A stretch of 14,466 nucleotides of DNA from an uncultured Bacilli bacterium (GTDB lineage Bacteria; Bacillota_I; Bacilli_A; RF39; UBA660): positions 1 through 14,466 of the forward strand of contig CANRLQ010000017.1 of NCBI GenBank assembly GCA_947631525.1, given 5' to 3'. A program made the position numbers and the translations under genes. The notes beneath the pieces were generated by a model. It was not told the DNA's origin and ran no database searches. It saw only the letters and a list, made by a program, of their open reading frames with translations. Of this stretch, positions 1 through 7,120 are shown in pieces. Every line of letters begins with the position of its first letter. Within the stretch, counting starts at the first letter, position 1.

Positions 1-247
1 TGCTAAACATTTGGATAATTCTTTAGATATATTAGATGAAGATACAAGTGTGTTAGAAGAACATTTACAAATAGGTAATTTTGGAGGATTTCCTTCAATT
101 ACTATTCCAGATGGTTTTATTGATAATTTACCAGTTGCTTTAAATATTACTGGTAATTGCTATAACGACCAAACTGTTCTTAATATTGCTTATGCTTTAG
201 AAAGTAAAATGGGTTATAAAAATCAAATAGCAAGGGAGGTTAAATAA
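1..247 (+). CDS. gatA: GatA, Asp/Glu-tRNA amidotransferase subunit A (3' end only)
   Basis: Only the last 81 codons are present; the reading frame is open to the left edge (first full codon at position 2). The segment IGNFGGFPSITIPDGF followed by LPVALNITG matches the C-terminal end of the amidase-signature fold of GatA, where glycine-rich strands are followed by a 'LPVGLQIIG'-like stretch and a final helix. GatA hydrolyses glutamine and passes ammonia to GatB, which amidates misacylated Asp-tRNA(Asn) or Glu-tRNA(Gln). The catalytic Ser-cisSer-Lys region lies outside the window. gatB starts 2 nt after the stop and its ribosome binding site lies inside the last gatA codons, so the two are co-transcribed and probably translationally coupled. 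The TTG at 11 is an internal codon, not a start. Confidence 0.93.
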   Translation, partial: AKHLDNSLDILDEDTSVLEEHLQIGNFGGFPSITIPDGFIDNLPVALNITGNCYNDQTVLNIAYALESKMGYKNQIAREVK

Positions 248-248
248 T

Positions 249-1712
249 ATGGATAATTATCTAATAATGATAGGGCTTGAAATGCACTGTGAAATAAGTG
301 AAACTAAATCAAAAGTTTTTTCAAGTGCTGAAAATTCATATAAAGATCTTCCTAATTCAAATATTAGACCAATAGATATGGGATTTCCTGGAACTCTTCC
401 TGTTGTAAATAAAGAAGCCGTAAAAATGGCTTTAATGACTTCAATGATTTTAAATTGTCAACAACCAGGATACATTTATTTTGAAAGAAAAAATTATTAT
501 TACCCAGATATGCCAAAAAATTTTCAAATAACACAAGAAACAAAACCAATTCCTGTTGGAATATATGGACAATTAGAATATGAATGTAAAGGGGAAAAGA
601 AAATAGCAACTATTGATAATCTTCATTTAGAAGAAGATGCAGCTGCATCAGAACATTTAGGTTCTGTTACACATATCGATTATAATAGAGCAGGCGTTCC
701 ATTACTAGAGCTTGTTACAACACCTTGTTTTCATTCTGCCGATGAAGCTGTTGCTTTTTTAGAAACAATGAGAAGCATCTATCAATATGCAGGTATTTCA
801 GAAGCTGATTCAAAAAAAGGGCAAATAAGATGTGATGTAAATGTTTCAATTATGGATAAAAATTTAGATGCATCTGATTCTAAAAATTGGGGAACAAAAG
901 TAGAAATAAAAAATGTTAATACTTTTAGTGGTGTAAGAGATGCAATTAATTATGAAATAGAAAGACAAATAGAAGCTAAAGAAGATGAAAATTATGATGA
1001 AGTAGTAGTTCAAGAAACAAGAAGATGGGATGATGAATCTTGTACAACAATTCGTATGAGAGATAAAGTAGATGCTATCGATTATAAATATTTTGTAGAA
1101 CCAAATATTCCAAAATATAAAATAACTAAAGAATGGTTAGAAGAAATAAGAGCAAGTATTCCAGAACTTGCAAATGAACGAAAGGAAAAATATATAACTG
1201 AATATGGAATAAGTGAGTATGATGCTAAAATACTTGTAAAAGAAAAAGCTGTTGCTGATTATTACGAAAAAACTATAGAATTAGGTATTAATCCTAAGGC
1301 ATCTTCTAACTGGATAACAAGTGTTATTTTGGGACATTTAAATAAGTTTGATTTGAATATTAGTGATATTTTCTTAACTCCTAAAATGTTGGTAGATTTA
1401 ATTAAATTAATTGATGATGGAACAATATCTTCAAAACAAGCAAAAGAAGTACTTTATAAATCTTTAACAGAAAATAAAGAACCAATTAAAATAGTAGAAG
1501 AAGAAGGAATGAAACAAATTGGAGATACTGATGCTATTAATAAAATGATTTTAGAAGTATTAGAAGAACAACCTAATGCAATCGAACAATACAAAAGTGG
1601 AAGAACTAATATTGTTGATTTCTTAGTTGGTCAAGTTATGAAAAAGACAAGAGGACAAGCAAATCCTGCTATAACTAGAAATATGATAATAGAAGAGATA
1701 GAAAAGAGGTAA
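249..1712 (+). CDS. gatB: GatB, Asp/Glu-tRNA amidotransferase subunit B
   Basis: This is the 487-residue tRNA-binding and kinase-like subunit of GatCAB; the family is usually about 475-480 residues, so it is full length. It activates the side-chain carboxylate of misacylated tRNA with ATP and adds ammonia from GatA. Visible motifs are GLEMH at residues 9-13 (usual GLE.H), the YYPDMPKNFQITQ motif near 84-97, and the GatB signature IDYNRAGVPLLELVT at about 143-157. The C-terminal part (about 335-487) is the YqeY-like tail domain that contacts the tRNA elbow, ending with GQVMKKTRGQANP. The ATG has a strong AGGGAGGT ribosome binding site at 233-240, with an 8-nt gap. Only 2 nt separate it from aspS, whose Shine-Dalgarno lies in the gatB 3' end. 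Confidence 0.97.
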   Translation: MDNYLIMIGLEMHCEISETKSKVFSSAENSYKDLPNSNIRPIDMGFPGTLPVVNKEAVKMALMTSMILNCQQPGYIYFERKNYYYPDMPKNFQITQETKPIPVGIYGQLEYECKGEKKIATIDNLHLEEDAAASEHLGSVTHIDYNRAGVPLLELVTTPCFHSADEAVAFLETMRSIYQYAGISEADSKKGQIRCDVNVSIMDKNLDASDSKNWGTKVEIKNVNTFSGVRDAINYEIERQIEAKEDENYDEVVVQETRRWDDESCTTIRMRDKVDAIDYKYFVEPNIPKYKITKEWLEEIRASIPELANERKEKYITEYGISEYDAKILVKEKAVADYYEKTIELGINPKASSNWITSVILGHLNKFDLNISDIFLTPKMLVDLIKLIDDGTISSKQAKEVLYKSLTENKEPIKIVEEEGMKQIGDTDAINKMILEVLEEQPNAIEQYKSGRTNIVDFLVGQVMKKTRGQANPAITRNMIIEEIEKR

Positions 1713-1714
1713 TT

Positions 1715-3457
1715 ATGGAGAATATTTATCGTACAATATACTGCGGTTTAATTGATGATTCTTTAGATGGAAAAGAAGTTAAAATTGCTGGATGGATTGA
1801 AAATATAAGAGATCATGGTGGAGTTATATTTGTCGATGTTAGAGATGAATATGGTGTTGTTCAAGTAGTAAGTAATGATGATTCTATATTTGACAATCTA
1901 ACAAAGGAATCATCAGTTACTATAACAGGTACTGTAAGAAAAAGAAGTGAAGATGATTATAATAGTAGAATTAAGACTGGTAAATTAGAAATATTAGTTA
2001 AAACATTAGAAATATTAGGCAAATCTAAACATAATTTACCATTTGATATAATGACTTCTAAAGATGTTGCAGAAGAAGTTAGACTTAAATATAAATATTT
2101 AGATTTAAGAAATGAAAAAGTTCATAATATGGTAAAATTTAGAAGTGAATTACTTAAATTTTTAAGAAATAAAATGGATTCTTTAAATTTTACAGAAATA
2201 CAAACACCAATCATAACAGCCTCTTCGCCTGAAGGAGCAAGAGATTTTATAATACCATCTCGTAAATTCAAAGGGAAATTTTATGCATTACCACAAGCAC
2301 CACAACAATTTAAACAATTATTAATGTGTGGTGGTTTTGATAGATATTATCAAATAGCTCCTTGTTTTAGAGATGAAGATACAAGAGCAGATAGAGCATT
2401 AGAATTTTATCAGTTAGATTTTGAAATGAGTTTTGTTACAGAAGAAGATGTATACAATATAGGAGAAGAAGTTTTCTATGATACATTCGTTAAATTTAGT
2501 AATAAAGAAGTTAGCCCAAGACCATTTAGAAGAATTTCTTATAAAGAGGCAATGGAAAAGTATGGGACAGATAAACCTGATTTAAGAAATCCTCTTCAAA
2601 TAATTGATTTAAGTGAGGTATTTGTTGAATCTGAGTTTAAACCATTTAAAGGTGTTACTGTTAAAGGTATAAAAGTTGATGATATAGCAACTAAATCTAA
2701 TAGTTGGTTTAATGAAGTAGTTGATTATGCTAAAACAATTGGAATGCCAGGTATAGGTTATATTTCAGTATTAAAAGATATGGCATTTAAAGGACCAATT
2801 GATAAATTTTTAACTGATGATGATAAAAAAGTATTGATTGAAAAAGCTAATCTAAAAGAAAACAGTGTTCTTTTCTTCATAGCTGATAGAAATATTTCTT
2901 TAGCAAGTAAAAATGCAGGACTTATAAGAACATATTTAGGAGAAAAATTAGAATTAATTGATAAAAATAAATATGAATTTTGCATTATTAATGATTTTCC
3001 AATGTTTGAGTATAAAGAAGAAGATAAAAAGTATGACTTTTGTCACAACCCATTCTCTATGCCAAAAGGTGGAATAAAAGCTTATGATAATCCAAATCTT
3101 GAAGAAATAGAAGCATACCAATTTGATTTTGTATGTAATGGATGTGAAGTAGCTTCAGGAGCTGTTCGTAATCATGATTTAGAATGTTTAGAAAAAGGCT
3201 TTAGTATAGTAGGTTATGATAAAGAAGTTGTTAAAGAAAGATTTGGAGCGTTATATAATGCTTTTCAATATGGGGCACCTCCACATGCTGGTATGGCACC
3301 TGGAATTGAAAGAATGATAATGTTACTTAAAGATGAAACAAATCTAAGAGAAGTAATTACATTTCCAACAAGTGCTAGTGGAGAAGATAAATTAATGGGA
3401 TCTCCTAGTACTTTGGATGAAAAACAATTAAGGGAAGTTCATATTAAGATAAGATAA
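1715..3457 (+). CDS. aspS: Aspartyl-tRNA synthetase, bacterial type, probably non-discriminating
   Basis: This is a 580-residue class II synthetase, close to the usual bacterial length of about 590. The N-terminal OB-fold anticodon domain (about 1-110) is followed by the catalytic core. Motif 2 is FRDEDTRADR at 218-227 and motif 3 is GIER at 530-533. The bacterial GAD insertion lies between them, roughly 275-410. It charges tRNA(Asp) with aspartate. Residue 34 is His in the loop IRDHGGV; this position is His in known non-discriminating bacterial AspRS and Leu in the discriminating E. coli enzyme. A second reported discrimination site (Gly versus Lys) is Asp here, so the evidence is mixed. Position right behind gatB suggests that the mischarged Asp-tRNA(Asn) is a GatCAB substrate. 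The ribosome binding site AGAGG is at about 1705-1709. A terminator follows immediately. Confidence 0.96.
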   Translation: MENIYRTIYCGLIDDSLDGKEVKIAGWIENIRDHGGVIFVDVRDEYGVVQVVSNDDSIFDNLTKESSVTITGTVRKRSEDDYNSRIKTGKLEILVKTLEILGKSKHNLPFDIMTSKDVAEEVRLKYKYLDLRNEKVHNMVKFRSELLKFLRNKMDSLNFTEIQTPIITASSPEGARDFIIPSRKFKGKFYALPQAPQQFKQLLMCGGFDRYYQIAPCFRDEDTRADRALEFYQLDFEMSFVTEEDVYNIGEEVFYDTFVKFSNKEVSPRPFRRISYKEAMEKYGTDKPDLRNPLQIIDLSEVFVESEFKPFKGVTVKGIKVDDIATKSNSWFNEVVDYAKTIGMPGIGYISVLKDMAFKGPIDKFLTDDDKKVLIEKANLKENSVLFFIADRNISLASKNAGLIRTYLGEKLELIDKNKYEFCIINDFPMFEYKEEDKKYDFCHNPFSMPKGGIKAYDNPNLEEIEAYQFDFVCNGCEVASGAVRNHDLECLEKGFSIVGYDKEVVKERFGALYNAFQYGAPPHAGMAPGIERMIMLLKDETNLREVITFPTSASGEDKLMGSPSTLDEKQLREVHIKIR

Positions 3458-3484
3458 AATAGTTCATTTTGAACTATTTTTCTA
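3456..3484 (+). terminator. Rho-independent terminator after aspS
   Basis: AAAATAGTTC (3456-3465) pairs perfectly with GAACTATTTT (3471-3480), and an extra A-T pair closes onto a TTT loop. The 3' arm ends in a T run (3477-3481). The stem begins within the aspS stop codon. It ends the gat-aspS operon. Confidence 0.9.
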
Positions 3485-3507
3485 TGTATTTAATTAAATA
3501 ATTTATA

Positions 3508-3536
3508 TTGTTTTATCTAATTAATAATGATATAAT
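3508..3536 (+). promoter_or_regulatory. Sigma-A-type promoter of the antitoxin-Fic operon
   Basis: A perfect TATAAT -10 lies at 3531-3536, preceded by TGa (extended -10). A weak -35, TTGTTT, lies at 3508-3513 with 17-nt spacing. The predicted start is near 3543, giving a leader of only about 15 nt before the ATG at 3558. Confidence 0.72.
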
Positions 3537-3557
3537 TATCTTAGTGAAGGTGATGAT

Positions 3558-3758
3558 ATGGATAACGAAAAAATAGAAAATGCGATAAACAATGCGATTG
3601 CCAATATAAATGTTGATGATTTAACTGTAAAAAAAGAGCAAATAGATGTAATAAAACAGGAATTAATCAATAGTTCAAAATCTGATAATGTATCACTTTT
3701 ATCTAAATTAATTGAAATATCAGAAAATAAGGGAGTATCAAAAGTACGTGGAAAATAA
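3558..3758 (+). CDS. VbhA-like antitoxin of the adjacent Fic protein
   Basis: This is a 66-residue, mostly helical protein encoded directly upstream of a Fic toxin and overlapping it by 11 nt, the usual layout of class I Fic toxin-antitoxin pairs. The stretch NAIANINVDDL (residues 12-22) aligns by eye with the inhibitory helix of VbhA-family antitoxins, where a (S/T)xxxE(G/N) motif puts a Glu into the ATP site of Fic. Here the equivalent residues are Asn16, Asp20 and Asp21, so the motif is degenerate. A second helical segment (about 24-55) matches the second half of VbhA-like proteins. The ribosome binding site AAGGTGAT is at 3547-3554. The family call rests on position and a weak motif; it could be a different small antitoxin fold. 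Confidence 0.6.
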   Translation: MDNEKIENAINNAIANINVDDLTVKKEQIDVIKQELINSSKSDNVSLLSKLIEISENKGVSKVRGK

Positions 3759-4413
3759 TGAATTAGATAATCTTAAATATTGTTATCAGGGAACAAAAGT
3801 ATTAAAAAATAAAAAAAATATAGTTAATCTAGAACAATTGCACGAAGTTGAGAGTGGATTATCGACGTATAAATTAACAAAACTTTATCTTAATGAAATA
3901 CCTTATAATCAAACTTTTGATAGTAATCATTATTTGAGTATACATAAATACTTATTTAGTGATTTATATGAATTTGCGGGTGAATTTAGGTTAACAAATA
4001 TTTCTAAATCAAGAGAACCATATGCTAGAGGCATAACACCATTTTGTCAAGTACCATTTATAAAAGATCAATTAGACTATACTTTACAAGATATGAAAAA
4101 TAATGTTAGAAATATTCAGAATGAAGAACAATTAATTGAATTTATATCAAAGTATTATCTTGATTTAAATATTATACATCCTTTTAGAGAAGGTAATGGT
4201 AGAACATTAAGAGAATTCTTACGTGAATATGTTTTAGTTTTAAATAAAATAATTAAATTTGGTGAGTATGAATTAGATTATACAAAAATAAATGAAGAAA
4301 TAAAAAAATCTCTTGAAAAATCATCAATATTAGATGATTTGGAGATAACTAAAAGTGTATTTTCAAAGATAATAGTTAGAAAAGATGTTATAGAAAAGAA
4401 GGTTACAAAATGA
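3748..4413 (+). CDS. Fic-domain protein, probable AMP-transferase toxin
   Basis: Fic enzymes transfer AMP (or related groups) from a nucleotide to hydroxyl side chains of target proteins; class I members act as toxins held by a separate antitoxin. The complete active-site motif HPFREGNGRTLR is at residues 144-155 (GTG start), with catalytic His144, the acidic and GNGR phosphate-binding residues and the final Arg all present. Upstream, HKYLFSDLYEFAGEFR is the typical helix before the flap, and KSREPYARGITPF lies in the target-binding flap region. There is no inhibitory helix inside the protein, as expected for class I. I chose GTG 3748 because AAGGGAG (3729-3735) lies upstream and it overlaps the antitoxin end by 11 nt; TTG 3712 in the same frame lacks a ribosome binding site. 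The TGA stop overlaps the next ATG (ATGA). Confidence 0.88.
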   Translation: MENNELDNLKYCYQGTKVLKNKKNIVNLEQLHEVESGLSTYKLTKLYLNEIPYNQTFDSNHYLSIHKYLFSDLYEFAGEFRLTNISKSREPYARGITPFCQVPFIKDQLDYTLQDMKNNVRNIQNEEQLIEFISKYYLDLNIIHPFREGNGRTLREFLREYVLVLNKIIKFGEYELDYTKINEEIKKSLEKSSILDDLEITKSVFSKIIVRKDVIEKKVTK

Positions 4414-5075
4414 AAAAAATATTAGTATTAATTTTATTATTAATTACAGTTGGATGTTCTTGCCAAAAGAAAGAAATAAAAAATGATGATGCAGTTAAAT
4501 TTAAAGAAGAATATGAAAAATATAATGGTGAGAAAACTGATAGTGGTTTTGCTTATCCTGTTTTAGATATTGCAAAAAAAAATCCAATTAAATATAAGAC
4601 TGAAGAACAACTAGTTGATATCATTGAAAATAAAACAGGTGTTATTTATTTAGGATTTCCAACTTGCCCTTGGTGTAGAAATGCTATTCCTGTTTTATTA
4701 GAGGCTGCAGAAGAAACAGGTTTAAAAACCATTTATTATTTAAATGTAAAAGATATAAGAGATGAGAAAAAATTAGAAAATGGTGAAATAAAAACAATTA
4801 ATGAAGGAACAGATGGATATAAGAAATTAGTTAATGCTTTATATGAACAATTAGATGAATATGATGGATTAAATGATTCAAAAATTAAAAGAATATATGT
4901 ACCAATTGTTATATTTGTTAAAGAAGGAGAAGTGGTAGCTGTTCATAAAAATACAGTTTCTTCTCAAACAAATCCTTATGTTGTTTTAGATGAAAAACAA
5001 AAGAAGGAATTAAAAAAGATATATAAAGAAAATATTTATAAAATAGCTGATGATTTATGTGATTCATCTTGTTAA
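4410..5075 (+). CDS. Thioredoxin-fold lipoprotein with CPWC active site
   Basis: The 221-residue protein starts with a lipoprotein signal (MKKI, hydrophobic stretch, ITVGC), with predicted lipidated Cys16. It should sit on the outer face of the membrane. A thioredoxin fold follows: the strand GVIYLGFPTCPWC carries the redox pair Cys86 and Cys89, and YVPIVIF near residues 165-172 holds the cis-Pro that faces it. A segment of about 50 residues between these elements is longer than in small thioredoxins and resembles thioredoxin-like 'bacteriocin transport accessory' proteins of Gram-positives; that name does not establish function. The last residues include another Cys pair (217 and 221). The ATG overlaps the fic stop (ATGA), so it is translated from the Fic transcript unless an internal promoter exists. 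A role in extracytoplasmic thiol-disulfide exchange is inferred. Confidence 0.83.
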   Translation: MKKILVLILLLITVGCSCQKKEIKNDDAVKFKEEYEKYNGEKTDSGFAYPVLDIAKKNPIKYKTEEQLVDIIENKTGVIYLGFPTCPWCRNAIPVLLEAAEETGLKTIYYLNVKDIRDEKKLENGEIKTINEGTDGYKKLVNALYEQLDEYDGLNDSKIKRIYVPIVIFVKEGEVVAVHKNTVSSQTNPYVVLDEKQKKELKKIYKENIYKIADDLCDSSC

Positions 5076-5097
5076 TTAAAAAATAAGTATTTTTCTC

Positions 5098-5125
5098 TTG
5101 ACAATTAAATAAAAATATGTATAAT
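5098..5125 (+). promoter_or_regulatory. Consensus promoter of the orphan gene at 5159
   Basis: TTGACA at 5098-5103 and TATAAT at 5120-5125 both match the housekeeping consensus exactly, with 16-nt spacing. The predicted start is about 5132. It is followed by a very strong ribosome binding site, AGAGGGGG, at 5144-5151. This is the best promoter in the window. Confidence 0.85.
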
Positions 5126-5158
5126 ATTCATTATTCGTATTGAAGAGGGGGTTGCAAT

Positions 5159-5524
5159 ATGAATAAAGAAATGAAAGAAATACATATTTCAAAGTTTACA
5201 GCAAGTCGTTTAGTTAAACAATATTACGATAATTATTATGATGATATCATTAATATTAAAGCAAAACCTAAAATAGAAAATGGTAAATTGGTAATTGTCA
5301 TAAAAAAACAAACAACTTTGAACAAAAGAAATATTTTATTAACAGAAAGACTTAATCAAAAGGAAATAAGTAGTATTATACATGATTATATGTTGCAAAA
5401 AGCATGTATAATAAATAGCATTTCTTTTGAACCAAATTATCATAATTTACATATCACATATTATGGTAATGAATTTGATTTAACTGATAATAAAAAGGGG
5501 TATCAAAAAATATTAGAAGCATAA
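5159..5524 (+). CDS. Protein of unknown function, 121 residues
   Basis: I do not recognise this family. The product is soluble and charged, with no signal peptide or membrane segment. It begins with a Lys/Tyr-rich helix (KFTASRLVKQYYDNYYDD), followed by a strand with many Lys and Ile residues (KPKIENGKLVIVIKK), a probable helix near 65-85, and two terminal strands (IISIS-type, then LHITYYGNEF). It stands alone between a perfect consensus promoter (5098-5125) and its own hairpin terminator (5515-5536), with an exceptionally strong Shine-Dalgarno, so it is probably well expressed. It interrupts the run of thioredoxin-fold genes. A regulator or housekeeping accessory role is possible but nothing seen here decides it. 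Confidence 0.8.
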   Translation: MNKEMKEIHISKFTASRLVKQYYDNYYDDIINIKAKPKIENGKLVIVIKKQTTLNKRNILLTERLNQKEISSIIHDYMLQKACIINSISFEPNYHNLHITYYGNEFDLTDNKKGYQKILEA

Positions 5525-5537
5525 ATTGCTTCTTTTA
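5515..5537 (+). terminator. Short hairpin terminator overlapping the stop codon
   Basis: AGAAGCA (5515-5521) pairs with TGCTTCT (5527-5533), and a TTTT run follows (5533-5536). The TAA stop of the preceding gene (5522-5524) is in the loop. The stem is only 7 bp, so strength is uncertain. Confidence 0.65.
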
Positions 5538-5544
5538 TTATGTT

Positions 5545-5561
5545 TATAATTATGATATAAT
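5545..5561 (+). promoter_or_regulatory. Probable promoter of the thioredoxin/CcdA pair
   Basis: TATAAT occurs twice, at 5545-5550 and at 5556-5561. The second has the TGa extended -10 element, but no clear -35 is seen. If the second is used, transcription would begin at about 5568, inside the AGGTGAT ribosome binding site (5567-5573). Confidence 0.5.
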
Positions 5562-5576
5562 TAAATAGGTGATTTT

Positions 5577-5846
5577 ATGAAGTTGATTAGAATAAGTGCT
5601 ATATGGTGTACAAGTTGCATAATAACATATAAATATTTCAATGAAATCAAAAATGAATATCCAAATTTTGAATATGAAGAATTAGATTATGATACTGATA
5701 ATATGGAAGAATATAATATAGGAAATATATTACCGGTTATCATAGTTTTAAAAGATAATAAAGAAGTTACTAGGATAATTGGAGAAAAAAATACTAGTGA
5801 AATAAAAAAAGTATTAGGAAGTGTTTTAAATGAAAAAGATAAATAA
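5577..5846 (+). CDS. Small cytoplasmic thioredoxin-like protein (CTSC)
   Basis: This is an 89-residue protein without a signal peptide. It has a thioredoxin layout: strand, ISAIWCTSC with redox Cys11 and Cys14 preceded by the conserved Trp10, a helix, a second strand ending in acidic residues, then ILPVIIVLKD with the cis-Pro at residue 53 and a last helix. It is shorter than classical thioredoxin (about 105) because the N-terminal strand and helix are missing. Its gene overlaps the next one by 17 nt, so the two are translationally coupled. A likely job is to donate electrons in the cytoplasm to the CcdA-like membrane protein encoded next, in place of thioredoxin A. That partnership is inferred from the overlap and the fold. 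Confidence 0.85.
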   Translation: MKLIRISAIWCTSCIITYKYFNEIKNEYPNFEYEELDYDTDNMEEYNIGNILPVIIVLKDNKEVTRIIGEKNTSEIKKVLGSVLNEKDK

Positions 5847-7083
5847 AATATTATCAATTTTTTTACTTTTTTTAATATTATTTATTCCAAAAGTTAAAGC
5901 TACTGAAAATGAAGTTAAAATATACCTTTTTTATAGTAAAACATGTCCTCATTGCCATTCTGAAATAGAATATTTGAGTGAAATAAAAGATAAATATTCC
6001 AATTTAGAAATAGAACAATATGAAGTTACAGGGAATGAACAAAACAATCAATTAATGAATCTAGTTGGAAAAAGTTTAAATGAAGATACTAATTATATAC
6101 CATACACAATAATTGGAACTGATAGTTTGGTAGGTTTTAATGATTATACGAAAGATAAAATAGAAGAGTATATAGAAAAATGTTCTACTTATGAATGCTT
6201 GGATGTAGTTTCAAAAATAAAAAAGACAAATAATAGTATTGAAAAAGAAGTAGAAGAAGCAAATAAAAAAATAGAAAAACAACAAAAAGAAAAACAAGAA
6301 AGTAATAAAGTAAAGGAAAAGGAAAACAATAAAATGAAAATTCCTTTATTAGGTGAGATAGATGCTAAAAAAGTCTCATTGCCTTTAATTTCCGTAGTAA
6401 TAGGTTTTGTAGATGGTTTTAATCCATGTGCTATGTGGGTTTTAATTTTTCTAATTAGTATGTTACTTGGTATGAATAATAGAAAAAGAATGTGGGCTAT
6501 AGGATTATCTTTTTTAGGAACATCGGCAGTTGTTTATGCTTTATTTATGTTAGCATGGTTAAAAATAACTTTACAGTTAAGTCAAATTAGAATTGTTCAA
6601 ATAATAATTGCTTTAGTAGCACTTATAGGAGCAATCATTAATTTGAAATCATATTGGAAAGAAAGAAAACAAGATGTTGGTTGTACGGTTACAAATGCTA
6701 AATCTAGAAAAGCAATAATTCAAAAAATCAAAAAATTTACTTCAGAAAAAAGTTTTATCTTAGCCATTTTAGGTTCTATATTATTAGCATTATCAGTTAA
6801 TTTTGTTGAATTAGCATGTTCTGCAGGATTACCATTAGTATTTACACAAATACTTGCTTTAAATGATTTGGGAAGTTTAGAATATTTTATTTATATATTT
6901 ATTTATATTATATTTTATTTAATTGATGATTTAGCAATATTTATAATAGCAATGGTTACACTTAAGTTAACCGGTATAACTAATAAATATAATAAATATT
7001 CACATTTGATAGGTGGCATTATAATGTTAATTATAGGTTTATTAATGATTTTAAAACCTGAATGGTTAATGATGAATTTTTAA
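5830..7083 (+). CDS. Thioredoxin domain fused to CcdA/DsbD-like membrane electron transporter
   Basis: The 417-residue protein has four parts. A signal peptide or anchor covers residues 1-24 (possible cleavage VKA|TEN). An extracytoplasmic thioredoxin/glutaredoxin-like domain covers about 27-125, with Cys39-Pro-His-Cys42 and a cis-Pro in YIPYTIIG. A highly charged Lys/Glu coiled linker follows (about 130-170). The last part is a membrane domain (about 180-415) with six or seven hydrophobic segments. The membrane domain has the two conserved Cys of CcdA/DsbD transporters, in GFNPCA (Cys200) and VELACSAG (Cys330). These proteins move electrons from cytoplasmic thioredoxin across the membrane. 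The fused outer domain is a built-in acceptor, in the opposite order to DsbD's C-terminal thioredoxin domain. Likely targets are the CPWC lipoprotein and other exported Cys proteins. Start ATG 5830 lies inside the previous gene, with AGGAAG at 5816-5821. Confidence 0.88.
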   Translation: MKKINKILSIFLLFLILFIPKVKATENEVKIYLFYSKTCPHCHSEIEYLSEIKDKYSNLEIEQYEVTGNEQNNQLMNLVGKSLNEDTNYIPYTIIGTDSLVGFNDYTKDKIEEYIEKCSTYECLDVVSKIKKTNNSIEKEVEEANKKIEKQQKEKQESNKVKEKENNKMKIPLLGEIDAKKVSLPLISVVIGFVDGFNPCAMWVLIFLISMLLGMNNRKRMWAIGLSFLGTSAVVYALFMLAWLKITLQLSQIRIVQIIIALVALIGAIINLKSYWKERKQDVGCTVTNAKSRKAIIQKIKKFTSEKSFILAILGSILLALSVNFVELACSAGLPLVFTQILALNDLGSLEYFIYIFIYIIFYLIDDLAIFIIAMVTLKLTGITNKYNKYSHLIGGIIMLIIGLLMILKPEWLMMNF

Positions 7084-7106
7084 AAAATATAAAAACTATA
7101 TTTTTT
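7082..7106 (+). terminator. A/T-only hairpin after the CcdA-like gene
   Basis: AAAAAATATA (7082-7091) pairs with TATATTTTTT (7097-7106), leaving an AAAAC loop and ending in six Ts. With no G-C pair it would be weak alone. It may assist the larger palindrome just downstream. Confidence 0.5.
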
Positions 7107-7120
7107 AATTTCTACTATTT

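Noticed and set aside
364..609. Reverse-strand ORF inside gatB, and similar reverse ORFs at 2758-2985, 7686-7886, 10322-10516 and 12888-13073, plus the forward ORF at 8845-9033
   Set aside because: They lie in other frames of clearly conserved genes, have AT-biased low-complexity products and no supporting ribosome binding site.
3712..3750. TTG 3712 as the fic start
   Set aside because: No ribosome binding site precedes it; AAGGGAG at 3729-3735 points to GTG 3748.
3558..5524. Mobile element carrying fic and neighbours
   Set aside because: No transposase, integrase, flanking repeats or duplicated target site are seen, and base composition does not differ visibly from the surroundings.
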